Positions 25,429 to 32,752 of a stretch of 64,000 nt of DNA are shown piece by piece. Source of the stretch: Streptomyces sp. 130 (GTDB lineage Bacteria; Actinomycetota; Actinomycetes; Streptomycetales; Streptomycetaceae); NCBI RefSeq assembly GCF_007096885.1, contig NZ_VJNO01000005.1:124001-188000 (forward strand). The letters are read 5' to 3'. Each line of letters begins with the position of its first letter. Position 1 is the stretch's first letter. Below the pieces are notes generated by a model, which did no database searches, was not told the origin of the DNA, and saw only the letters and a list, made by a program, of their open reading frames with translations. The translations under genes and the position numbers were made by a program.

Positions 25429-26304
25429 TCAGACGCCGAACAGCGCCTTCGCGTTGTCGTGGCAGACCGCCCGCAGCCAGTCGTCGCCCAGGCCGAGCCC
25501 TTCCAGCGCGTGCAGTTGGTGGACGTACGGATACGGGATGTTCGGGAAGTCCGTGCCCAGCAGGATGCGGTCGCCGAGGGCCGCGAGGCGGCCGCGCTCC
25601 GACGCGGGGAACGGGCTGAGCTCCTCGACGAAGTCGGTGAACGCCATCGTCGTGTCGAGCCGGACCTCCGGATACGTCTCCGCGAGCGTCAGGAAATCCG
25701 CGTACTCCGGCATCCCCATGTGCGCCACGATCAGCCGCAGCCGGGGATGCCGGGCGAGGACCCGGCCGATCGGGCCGGGGCCGGTGTGCTTGCCGGGGGC
25801 CGGGCCCGAGCCGCAGTGCGTCACGACCGGGATGCCCGCCTCCGCGAGCAGACCCCACACCGGGTCGAGCAGGGGATCGTTCGGATCGTACGCACCGACC
25901 TGGAGGTGCGCCTTGAAGACCCGGGCCCCCGCCTCGACGGCCTCCCGGACATAGCGCCCGGCGTCCGGTTCGGGGAAGAACGTCGCGGTGTGCAGGCAGT
26001 CCGGCGTCCGGGCCGCGAAACCGGCCGCCCAGTCGTTGAGCCAGGCCGCCATCCCCGGCTTGTGCGGGTACAGCATCGACGTGAAGCGGAGCACCCCGAA
26101 CGAGCGGAGCACGGCGAGCCGTTCCGCCTCCTCGTGCCGGTAGGCGATCGGCCACTCCAGCCCGGTCAGCGGGCCCGCCGAGTCGAAGTACGCCCACACC
26201 TTGCGCAGGACCCGCTCCGGCATGAAATGCGTGTGTACGTCGATGAGCCCGGGCAGCCCGAGCCGCTGCCGGAACCGCGCCACGTCGTCGTGCTCGTCAC
26301 CCAT
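25429..26304 (-). CDS. amidohydrolase-family (TIM-barrel) metal-dependent hydrolase
   Basis: 291 residues. Begins GLPGLIDVHTHFMPERVL with the HxH metal motif; later KAHLQVGAYDPND, VVTHCGSGPAPGKH (His), LIVAHMGMPEYADFL (His), and ILLGTDFPNIPY (catalytic Asp). This is the amidohydrolase_2/ACMSD-like group, often decarboxylases or lactone hydrolases. GAGAGGG is 9 nt upstream of the ATG. Substrate not assigned. The DUF2797 gene ends 13 bp away on the same strand. Confidence 0.9.
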   Translation of the reverse strand: MGDEHDDVARFRQRLGLPGLIDVHTHFMPERVLRKVWAYFDSAGPLTGLEWPIAYRHEEAERLAVLRSFGVLRFTSMLYPHKPGMAAWLNDWAAGFAARTPDCLHTATFFPEPDAGRYVREAVEAGARVFKAHLQVGAYDPNDPLLDPVWGLLAEAGIPVVTHCGSGPAPGKHTGPGPIGRVLARHPRLRLIVAHMGMPEYADFLTLAETYPEVRLDTTMAFTDFVEELSPFPASERGRLAALGDRILLGTDFPNIPYPYVHQLHALEGLGLGDDWLRAVCHDNAKALFGV

Positions 26305-26317
26305 ACGGCCGACCCTC

Positions 26318-27199
26318 TCAGAACAGCCCGTCCTGCGCCGCGCCACCCCCCACCGCGACGACCGGCACGCTCACCCCGGCCGCGCCCGCCGCCGCCGTCA
26401 GCGTCCAGCCGGTCATCAGCCGCGTGTCCACGACGACGAGGCCCTGCCCGCCCGCGTCCAGGTGGAGGTCGGGGCCGGCCGCCGCGACGAGCCTCCCCGC
26501 CACCGCGCCCCCGTCCACCAGGCCGGTCACCGCGCGGACCGGCCCGGACACCTCCCCGAGCCCGAACACCTCCGCGTGGTCCACCGCCGCGAACGGCAGC
26601 CGCTCCAGCGCCTCCGGCCAGCCGGCGCCCTCCAGGGCCGCCGCCCCGCCGTGGAGCGCCGCGACCTCGGCCACCCGCTCCGCCCGGTCCGGGAGGGCCG
26701 CCCGCACCTCCCGCTTGCGGGCGTACGGAATGCGGTCCGGGACCCCGAGCGCCGCCCGCAGCACCTCCTCGGCCCGGCGCGCCGCCATCAGCGGCCCCCG
26801 GCCCAGCCAGCTGAAGACCACCGCGCCCTGCTCCCGCAGCCGCGCCGCGCCCCGCTCCTCGGCGGTGATCCCCACCTTCACCATGCCGGGCCCGAACCAC
26901 GCCAGATACACCCGGTACGTGCGGGGGTCGTCCGGGACCGTGTCGGCGGCCACCGAGTGCGCCCGGTCGAGCCGCCCGCACTCCGGGCAGCGCCCGCCCG
27001 TGCTCGTCACCGGCACCACGGCACCCAGCGGGCACGCGTTGCCCCGGGCCCCGGAGCAGCGCCGCTCGCCGGACGCCCGGAAGCCGAACTCCGTTCCGTA
27101 CACCAGGGCGCTCGCCCGCGTCCGCGCCCCCTTGCGCCAGCCCAGCGCGGGGCCCTCCGAGCCCTCGGGCCAACGGAGGCCGGTGCACTGCCAGTCCAT
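26318..27199 (-). CDS. DUF2797 domain protein
   Basis: 293 residues. Two cysteine pairs (ERRCSGARGNACPLG; GGRCPECGRLDRAH) could bind zinc. A GIY-YIG-like strand pair, YRVYLAWFGPGMVKVGIT, follows, then REQGAVVFSWLGRGPLMAAR. This matches DUF2797, of unknown activity; nuclease-like chemistry is possible but the catalytic set is not clear. TAAGGT at 27206-27211, 6 nt before the ATG, suggests a leaderless mRNA. Divergent from the ECF sigma gene. Confidence 0.85.
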   Translation of the reverse strand: MDWQCTGLRWPEGSEGPALGWRKGARTRASALVYGTEFGFRASGERRCSGARGNACPLGAVVPVTSTGGRCPECGRLDRAHSVAADTVPDDPRTYRVYLAWFGPGMVKVGITAEERGAARLREQGAVVFSWLGRGPLMAARRAEEVLRAALGVPDRIPYARKREVRAALPDRAERVAEVAALHGGAAALEGAGWPEALERLPFAAVDHAEVFGLGEVSGPVRAVTGLVDGGAVAGRLVAAAGPDLHLDAGGQGLVVVDTRLMTGWTLTAAAGAAGVSVPVVAVGGGAAQDGLF

Positions 27200-27205
27200 A
27201 TCCGC

Positions 27206-27211
27206 ACCTTA
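27206..27211 (-). promoter_or_regulatory. -10 TAAGGT for the DUF2797 gene
   Basis: Six nt from the ATG on the minus strand; divergent from TAGGAT at 27236. Confidence 0.5.
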
Positions 27212-27235
27212 GGGGCGGGCACTGACAACGGGCCC

Positions 27236-27241
27236 TAGGAT
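27236..27241 (+). promoter_or_regulatory. -10 TAGGAT for the ECF sigma gene
   Basis: Seven nt before the ATG at 27249; leaderless type. Confidence 0.5.
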
Positions 27242-27248
27242 TTTGAGC

Positions 27249-28193
27249 ATGACCCCGACCATGCAGGACGTGGACCGGTTCGAAGCGGCCAGGCCCCGGC
27301 TGGAGGCCATCGCCTACCGCCTGCTGGGCTCGGCGAGCGAGGCAGAGGACGCCGTGCAGGACACCTACCTGCGCTGGCAGGCCGCCGACACCGGGCGGAT
27401 CGAGGTCCCCGAGGCCTGGCTGACGAAGGTCCTCACCAACCTCTGCCTCAACCAGCTCACCTCCGCCCGCGCCCGCCGCGAGACGTACGTGGGCGCCTGG
27501 CTGCCCGAGCCGCTGCTCGCCGGGGACCCCATGCTCGGCCCCGCCGACACTGTGGAACAGCGCGAATCGGTCTCGTACGCCGTGCTCACGCTCATGGAGC
27601 GGCTGACGCCGGGCGAGCGGGCGGTGTACGTGCTGCGCGAGGCGTTCGGCCATCCGCACCGGGAGATCGCGGAGATCCTGGACCTGAGCGAATCCGCCGT
27701 CCAGCAGGTTTACCACCGGGCGAAGAAGCACATCGCCGACGGCCGGACGCGCACCGAGGTGGACGAGGCCGCCGCCCGCCGGGTCATCGAGGAGTTCCTG
27801 CTCGCCGCCGCCGGCGGCCGTACCGAACCGCTCGTGGAGCTGCTGACCGCCGACGCGACCTCCATCGGGGACGGCGGCGGGAAGGTGCCCGCCCGCGCCA
27901 AGGCGTTCGAGGGCGCCAAGGCCGTCGCCACGTTCATGCGCGGCCTGCTCAAGCCGGGAAAGGCGAAGACCGCGCTCACGGGCGGTTCCGTCGAGCTGCA
28001 CCTGACGCACGCCAACGGCTCCACCGCCGTCCTGGCGGTCGTCGGCGAACGGGTCATCGGCGTCATGTGCGTAGAGGTCACTCCGGAGGGAATCGCCTCG
28101 TTCCGCAACCAGGTCAACCCGGACAAGCTGGAGCGCGCGACCCGGCGGTGGGCGGCCATGGAACACGGAAAGCCGCTGCTCACAGCCTTCTGA
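27249..28193 (+). CDS. ECF41-type sigma factor with SnoaL-like C-terminal domain
   Basis: 314 residues. Sigma region 2 (RLEAIAYRLLGSASEAEDAV, DTYLRWQAA) and region 4 (LTPGERAVYVLREAFGHPHR, LDLSESAVQQVYHRAKKHI), then a SnoaL/NTF2-like domain of about 120 residues (VIEEFLLAAAGGRTEPLVEL). This extension defines the ECF41 (SigJ-like) group, where it modulates sigma activity in place of an anti-sigma factor. The next gene is a FAD oxidoreductase, the usual partner class (oxidoreductase, epimerase or carboxymuconolactone decarboxylase). Confidence 0.92.
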   Translation: MTPTMQDVDRFEAARPRLEAIAYRLLGSASEAEDAVQDTYLRWQAADTGRIEVPEAWLTKVLTNLCLNQLTSARARRETYVGAWLPEPLLAGDPMLGPADTVEQRESVSYAVLTLMERLTPGERAVYVLREAFGHPHREIAEILDLSESAVQQVYHRAKKHIADGRTRTEVDEAAARRVIEEFLLAAAGGRTEPLVELLTADATSIGDGGGKVPARAKAFEGAKAVATFMRGLLKPGKAKTALTGGSVELHLTHANGSTAVLAVVGERVIGVMCVEVTPEGIASFRNQVNPDKLERATRRWAAMEHGKPLLTAF

Positions 28194-28200
28194 TCGCCCA

Positions 28201-28214
28201 GTGACCCAGGTCAC
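28201..28214. promoter_or_regulatory. dyad GTGACC-CA-GGTCAC upstream of the oxidoreductase
   Basis: Perfect 6-bp arms in the 114-bp gap. A TGTCAGG at 28225 is a partial match to the ECF41 -35 element (TGTCACA), but the -10 CGTC is not clear. Confidence 0.35.
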
Positions 28215-28307
28215 ACCTGTCTCCTGTCAGGAAAGCGCGGGCTACCCGGTTCAAGGGGCGAGAAACCACCCCGCAGGGGCGGACCCGCGCGAGACAGGAG
28301 CAGACAC

Positions 28308-29504
28308 ATGCAGCAGCACCGCGTCATCGTCCTCGGAGCCGGATACGCCGGAGCCATCGCGGCGGGCCGCGTCGCCAGGCGGCTGCGCCGCGAGGACGTC
28401 ACCGTCACCCTCGTCAACGCGGAGCCCGACTTCGTGGAGCGCGTCCGCATGCACCAGCTCGCGGCGGGCCAGGACCTCAAGCCCCGCCCCTTCACCGAGA
28501 TGTTCGCCGGAACGGGCGTGGAGCTGAAGGTCGGCCGGGTCACCGCCGTGGACGCCGACCGCAAGGCGGTCACCGTCGAAAGCGCGGACGGCGAGGAGCA
28601 ACTGGCGTACGACACCCTCGTCTACGCCCTCGGCAGCACCCGGAACACCCAGAGCGTCCCCGGGGTCGCCGAGCACGCCCACGAGATCGCGAGCCGCCCC
28701 GGCGCGCTCCGGCTGCGCGACCGGCTGGCCGCCCTCGCGCCCGGCCAGTCCGTACTGGTCGTCGGCGGCGGGCTGACCGGCCTCGAAGCGGCGACCGAGT
28801 TCGCGGAGGCCCGCCCGGACCTCGACATCGCCCTCGCCGCGCGCGGCGGCCTCGGCGACTGGCTCTCGCCGGCCGGCCGCCGCCATGTCCGCAAGGCCTT
28901 CGACCGCCTCCGCATCACCGTCCACGAGCACACCGCCGTCGCGGAGGTCGGCCCCGGGCACGTCACCACGGCCGAGGGCACGTCGTTCCCGGCGGCGGTC
29001 ACCGTCTGGACGACCGGCTTCGCGGTCCACCCGCTCGCGGCGGCCACCACCCTGGAGACCTCCGAGACCGGTCAGATCGTCGTCGACGCGACCATGCGCT
29101 CGGTCTCGCACCCCGATGTGTACGCCATCGGGGACGCGGCCCTCGTCGCCGGCCCCGGCGGCAAGCCGCTGCGGATGTCCTGCGCCTCGGGCGTCCCCAC
29201 CGCCTGGCAGGCCGCCGACGCCCTCGCGGCCCGCCTCACCGGCACCAAGATCCCGTCCACCCCGCTGCGCTACTTCAACCAGTGCGTCTCCCTGGGCCGC
29301 AAGGACGGCCTCATCCAGTACGTCACCGCCGACGACCGCGCGGTCCGGGCGGCGCTGACGGGCCGCATCGCCGCCGTCTACAAGGAACTGGTCTGCAAGG
29401 GCGCCGCCTGGGGCGTGGCCAACCCGACAACCGGCCTGCCGACCCGCCGCCGACGGGTCGCGGTATCGGCCCCGTCCGCGCCGGTGGGGGCAGCCAAGCG
29501 GTGA
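28308..29504 (+). CDS. FAD-dependent oxidoreductase, type II NADH dehydrogenase-like
   Basis: 398 residues. FAD site VIVLGAGYAGAIAAGRVARR at the N-terminus, second dinucleotide (NADH) site VLVVGGGLTGLEAATEF near residue 150, and the late FAD motif HPDVYAIGDAALVAG. No redox-active CxxC. It most resembles NDH-2-like pyridine nucleotide-disulfide oxidoreductases. ACAGGAG lies 8 nt before the ATG. Likely target of the ECF41 sigma factor immediately upstream. Confidence 0.9.
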   Translation: MQQHRVIVLGAGYAGAIAAGRVARRLRREDVTVTLVNAEPDFVERVRMHQLAAGQDLKPRPFTEMFAGTGVELKVGRVTAVDADRKAVTVESADGEEQLAYDTLVYALGSTRNTQSVPGVAEHAHEIASRPGALRLRDRLAALAPGQSVLVVGGGLTGLEAATEFAEARPDLDIALAARGGLGDWLSPAGRRHVRKAFDRLRITVHEHTAVAEVGPGHVTTAEGTSFPAAVTVWTTGFAVHPLAAATTLETSETGQIVVDATMRSVSHPDVYAIGDAALVAGPGGKPLRMSCASGVPTAWQAADALAARLTGTKIPSTPLRYFNQCVSLGRKDGLIQYVTADDRAVRAALTGRIAAVYKELVCKGAAWGVANPTTGLPTRRRRVAVSAPSAPVGAAKR

Positions 29505-29543
29505 GGGGGAGCCGGGCCGCCGCCCTTCCCGAGCCCGCCAGAA

Positions 29544-29693
29544 CTACTCGTCCTCGGCAACCTCACTTGCAGCCTCCGGCGCAGGTACAGGCACCACGTT
29601 GACCCGCAAACACCCGTCCACGCCGAACAGGTCGATCAGCTGAGAAAGGTGGGCACGGGCCGCGCTGCGGCCAAGGCTCTCGTCGGTGCTCAT
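29544..29693 (-). CDS. 49-residue small protein, coupled to a broken XRE gene
   Basis: Reads MSTDESLGRSAARAHLSQLI and continues DLFGVDGCLRVNVVPVPAPE to an acidic end. GGAGGGG lies 5 nt before the ATG, an excellent ribosome-binding site, and the ATG overlaps the upstream stop (TGATG), so translation is coupled. It could be a small accessory or the remnant end of a longer protein. No domain recognised. Confidence 0.6.
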   Translation of the reverse strand: MSTDESLGRSAARAHLSQLIDLFGVDGCLRVNVVPVPAPEAASEVAEDE

Positions 29694-29949
29694 CAACGCC
29701 CCTCCAGCTCAGCCCAGACAACCTTGCCCCAACGGCGCTCGTCCGCGCCCCAGTTGGATGCCACAGCTCCACCCCCAGATCATTCGCGAGCGCGTGCAGG
29801 GTAGGAAGGCGTGCCGACTGCTTCCGCCCCTGCTCAAGCTGCCTGATCACATCGACGGACACATCCGCCCGCTCGGCCAGCTCTTCCTGCGTCAGCGAGG
29901 CCAACCGCCGCAACCGCCGCAGAGTCCGCCCCAGATCATCGTTCGCCAC
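29693..29949 (-). pseudogene. XRE helix-turn-helix regulator, truncated and frameshifted
   Basis: From GTG 29949, with TACCGT 6 nt upstream, the frame reads a clean XRE HTH: MANDDLGRTLRRLRRLASLT, then EELAERADVSVDVIRQLEQG and LPTLHALANDLGVEL. After GVEL (about 29765) this frame loses sense. The neighbouring frame reads ASNWGADERRWGKVVWAELE and stops exactly in a TGATG overlap with the next gene. The pattern suggests a deletion or indel joining the HTH head to a different tail. Relatives are usually several hundred residues long, as I recall. Confidence 0.65.
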
Positions 29950-29982
29950 GCAGCCACGGTACGCGCGAGCCCCACCTGTGAC

Positions 29983-30360
29983 TCACCGATCAACAACCCA
30001 CCGCGCATCAGCCGGCCAGGCCCCCGTCCCCACGATGCACTCCACGATCCGAAGCCCCTCCGCGAGTGGCACGGTGTCCTGGTCCGGGTACTCGTCGTCC
30101 TGCCCATTGGCCAGCACGAACCCATCGCTCTCTCCGTCGGCCCCGGGATCGACGGCATGCTCGCCGGGATCGCCCTCCCTGTCGAGCAACATCACCATGG
30201 CCCGCTCGCCATTGGTCACGAAGGCCAGCCACCGCCCCCGCGAGCTGCACAACCACGTCTCCAGTTGCCCACCGTCCACCCTGGCCCGCAGAGCCGAAGA
30301 AACGGCCTCGCTCGAAAGGGAAGGGGAACCGGCCTCGTCAATCACCCAGGACTCGATCAC
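29983..30360 (-). CDS. Imm1-like immunity protein
   Basis: About 125 residues from GTG 30360; the start is uncertain. The C-terminal half has the Imm1 layout: a strand pair (WLAFVTNGERAMVMLLD), an acidic aromatic stretch (GFVLANGQDDEYPDQDTVPL), and the closing helix with RIVECIVGTGAWPADARWV. Imm1 proteins neutralise nuclease toxins of polymorphic toxin systems. No toxin gene is visible nearby, so it may be an orphan left in this decaying patch. Confidence 0.55.
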   Translation of the reverse strand: MIESWVIDEAGSPSLSSEAVSSALRARVDGGQLETWLCSSRGRWLAFVTNGERAMVMLLDREGDPGEHAVDPGADGESDGFVLANGQDDEYPDQDTVPLAEGLRIVECIVGTGAWPADARWVVDR

Positions 30361-30457
30361 GCCCCCGACGATGTCACGCGGACGACAAACGCGAGAGGCC
30401 CCGGATTGCTCCGCCGCTGCACAGCTACTGCCGGCACGGAGACAAGGAGAACGCCTC

Positions 30458-30617
30458 ATGACCCCGCCCGTACCGGTGACCATCCTCCCCGGCCCGCCGG
30501 CCTCAGCCCGCCGCGCCGCCCGTCGCAACCGCGTCGATCACCGCCGTCCAGGACCTCGACGTGATTGTGGAGAGCGCGGAGTGCTCCTGCGACGCCGGTG
30601 ACGGCAACCCCCACTGA
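30458..30617 (+). pseudogene. small peptide gene with frameshift; Cys-containing tail (RiPP-precursor-like)
   Basis: ATG at 30458 with AAGGAG 8 nt upstream reads MTPPVPVTILPGPPASA. In the +1 frame the sequence then reads PAAPPVATASITAVQDLDVI, VESAECSCDAGDGNPH and stop at 30615-30617. A 12-bp perfect terminator follows. Head and tail together would make a roughly 50-residue peptide with a leader-like LDVxVES motif and a two-Cys core, recalling FxLD-type lanthipeptide leaders. The frameshift probably inactivates it. RiPP identity is inference. Confidence 0.4.
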
Positions 30618-30642
30618 CCGACACGATCCGGTCAACTCCGTT

Positions 30643-30672
30643 CAGGCCCCGACGTACCCGCGTCGGGGCCTG
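30643..30672 (+). terminator. terminator after the small peptide gene
   Basis: CAGGCCCCGACG (30643-30654) pairs perfectly with CGTCGGGGCCTG (30661-30672) around a 6-nt loop. Supports past transcription of the peptide gene. Confidence 0.65.
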
Positions 30673-30692
30673 AGCCCTGCCCGGCCCACCGT

Positions 30693-30698
30693 TAGGGT
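30693..30698 (+). promoter_or_regulatory. -10 TAGGGT for the broken GNAT gene
   Basis: Seven nt before the GTG at 30706, leaderless type. Confidence 0.4.
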
Positions 30699-30705
30699 GC
30701 CGCAC

Positions 30706-31487
30706 GTGTTCTTCCACTGGGACTGGCTCCGGCCCCAACTGACCGCGCCGATCGTGCCGACGCTTGGTCCTGTCCACCCCGACGCCCTGACCCTCGGCAT
30801 CTTCGAGGACAAACTGCGAGCGGCCGAAACCGGGACCTTCCTGCCCTACGACAAGGACCGGCGCTGGGGCGGCGAGAAGGACGAGAAAGTCCTCCGCGAA
30901 GACGTAGTGCACCAGCGCAAACACACTCTCAATCCCACGCTGACCAGGCGCGGACGCGGCAGTGTGAAGGTCTTCGCCTACGGGCTCTGCGACAGCGTCG
31001 TGGAGGAGGCCGCCGAACTGGCCGCGAAACTCGCGGCCGTGCACGATGTGGTCAGCGCCCGGGTCGTACGCCCCCTCGGCCCCGAGAGCACACACCCGCG
31101 AGGCACCCGCATTCAGCTGAAGGACTTCGCCGTCGGCCCCTGGGCCCCGACCCGGATGGCCCGGTCCGGGCCGTCACCGCCTGGCCGACCGCCGTGCAGG
31201 AGACCTTCGCCCAGTTCGCCGAGGCCATGGCGGGCGATGGCCTGGCCTTCCTCCACACCCGGATGCAAGCCGGCCAGTGCGGCCCGGTCCTCGCCGCCGC
31301 CATCGAAGACCGCATCGTGGGCGCGATCGGCCCGATGGAAGTACGCCCCGACGCGATCGGCTGCCCCCAGCTCATGCCCCAGTACTTCGCCGTCCTCCCC
31401 GAGGCCCGAGGCCAGGGCCTTGGACGCGTCTTGTGCCAGGCCGAAGGGCTGGCCTCCCTCGGCTTCACCCACACCACGTCGGTGTAA
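30706..31487 (+). pseudogene. GNAT acetyltransferase gene, frameshifted and internally deleted
   Basis: GTG 30706 opens MFFHWDWLRPQLTAPIVPTL and stays sensible through KDFAVGP (about 31137). The frame then shifts: the next one reads DPDGPVRAVTAWPTAVQETF, FLHTRMQAGQCGPVLAA and YFAVLPEARGQGLGRVL (acetyl-CoA motif A), ending at 31487. The shift is a one-base indel near 31138-31150. After GLGRVL the sequence jumps directly to CQAEGLASLGF, without the usual beta5/motif B segment, so an in-frame deletion is also likely. Non-functional as read. Confidence 0.75.
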
Positions 31488-31514
31488 CCGCGCACACGGA
31501 ACCCCTACAACGCA

Positions 31515-31542
31515 AGAGGCCCGGACTCTCGTCCGGGCCTCT
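31515..31542. terminator. bidirectional terminator
   Basis: AGAGGCCCGGAC (31515-31526) pairs perfectly with GTCCGGGCCTCT (31531-31542), loop TCTC. Lies between the GNAT remnant and the 3' end of tRNA-Arg. Confidence 0.7.
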
Positions 31543-31550
31543 CACCTATG

Positions 31551-31623
31551 TGCACTCGGCAGGATTCGAACCTGCAACCTTCTGATCCGTAGTCAGATGC
31601 TCTATCCGTTAAGCTACGAGTGC
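31551..31623 (-). tRNA. tRNA-Arg (ACG)
   Basis: 73 nt on the minus strand. Acceptor GCACTCG pairs with CGAGTGC, discriminator A. Anticodon arm TCTGA-CTACGGA-TCAGA gives anticodon ACG (A34 is the TadA target). T-loop TTCGAAT. Confidence 0.95.
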
Positions 31624-31755
31624 TTGTGCTTCCGGGGTTTTTTCTGCCCCGTCGGCGTTGCGAGAACAACATTACATGACCTGCGCCGGGACGCGAAATC
31701 CATTAGCCACACCCCGCCTGAGCTGGGCAAACGCCCGGAGCGTGGCCGGGAACGG

Positions 31756-31788
31756 CCGAAGCCCCGGTCCTGGGGACCGGGGCTTCGG
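31756..31788 (-). terminator. terminator of tRNA-Ser(GCT)
   Basis: 15-bp perfect stem, CCGAAGCCCCGGTCC (31756-31770) with GGACCGGGGCTTCGG (31774-31788), 3-nt loop. Confidence 0.75.
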
Positions 31789-31795
31789 TGTGGTG

Positions 31796-31886
31796 CGGAG
31801 GCGGAGGGATTTGAACCCTCGATGGGGGGTAAGCCCCAAACCGCATTAGCAGTGCGGCGCCATAGACCGGACTAGGCGACGCCTCC
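31796..31886 (-). tRNA. tRNA-Ser (GCT)
   Basis: 91 nt, minus strand. Acceptor GGAGGCG pairs with CGCCTCC, discriminator G. Anticodon arm CCGCA-CTGCTAA-TGCGG gives GCT (reads AGC/AGU). Long variable arm with GGGG/CCCC, T-loop TTCAAAT. Confidence 0.95.
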
Positions 31887-32082
31887 AGCGCAACGCCCGC
31901 GCGAGCGCGAGTGGTGCGTGCAGATGATGACACAGCTACACGCTGCGCCACCAATCGCGGCCTACGGTACTAGGCGGTCGGCCGCGAGGGCAAAGCGGTT
32001 GCCGTGCGCAACGCCGGAGCGAGTGGCGCGTTATGCAGGGCGGGGCGCCGCCCCGCAGGTTCGTCCGCCACAGGAGTCCGCC

Positions 32083-32541
32083 ATGATGCGCCGTCTCGCC
32101 CTGACCGCTGTCGCGTCCCTCGCCGCGCTGTCCGCCGCCGCGCCCGCCGCCTCCGCCGCGTCCGGGCCGCTCCCGTTGCCGCTGTCCCTGCCGCTCCTCC
32201 AGGACGACGGCGCGGGGACCCGGCTCACCGTGGTCGTCGCCGGGTCGGGGAACCCGGAGGCCGACGGCAGGTACGAGCTGGAGTGCGGGCCGGCCGGGGG
32301 GAGCCACCCGGTCGCGGCCCAGGCGTGCGAGCGGCTGGACCAGCTGGAGGGGGAGGGGGCGGACCCGTTCGCGCCGGTTCCCCGGGACGCGATGTGTACG
32401 CAGCAGTACGGCGGGGAATCCACCGCCCACGTCACCGGCACCTGGCACGGTCGCCAGGTCGACGCCTCCTTCCGGCGGACCAACGGGTGCGAGATCGCCC
32501 GGTGGAACGGTCTGCGGCCGGTCCTGCCGAACGTGCGGTGA
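32083..32541 (+). CDS. subtilisin inhibitor-like (SSI family) secreted protein
   Basis: 152 residues; CAGGAG 6 nt upstream of the ATG. Signal peptide (MMRRLALTAVASLAALSAAA, cleavage near ASAAS), then the SSI fold: TRLTVVVAGSGNPEADGRYE, CGPAGGSHPVAAQACERLDQ, the reactive loop DAMCTQQYGG, TGTWHGRQVDASFRRTNGCE. Four cysteines match the two SSI disulphides. By alignment with SSI (CPM-VYD), the P1 residue would be Gln in CTQ-QYG rather than Met or Lys. Inhibits subtilisin/trypsin-type proteases outside the cell. Confidence 0.9.
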   Translation: MMRRLALTAVASLAALSAAAPAASAASGPLPLPLSLPLLQDDGAGTRLTVVVAGSGNPEADGRYELECGPAGGSHPVAAQACERLDQLEGEGADPFAPVPRDAMCTQQYGGESTAHVTGTWHGRQVDASFRRTNGCEIARWNGLRPVLPNVR

Positions 32542-32752
32542 GCGGCCCCGGGGCCCGTCGGCGGGTCACCGCGGCGCGCGGTGCGACTCGGAGCCGTACA
32601 ACGTACGCACCACGCCTTGGTGAGAGCTCGCCCTCATCCGCAGTCCCAGGCCCCTCCCCTGCCTTTAGACTCCTGCAGTGACAGCTTGAGGCCCGAGGGG
32701 CAAGATGGGGCCGCTGTCGGCAAGGTGCGGTAATCAGGGAGGAAGCGTCGTC

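Noticed and set aside
28209..28250. Clear ECF41 promoter upstream of the oxidoreductase
   Set aside because: GGTCACA and TGTCAGG only partly match TGTCACA, and no CGTC lies at the right spacing; kept only as a weak note.
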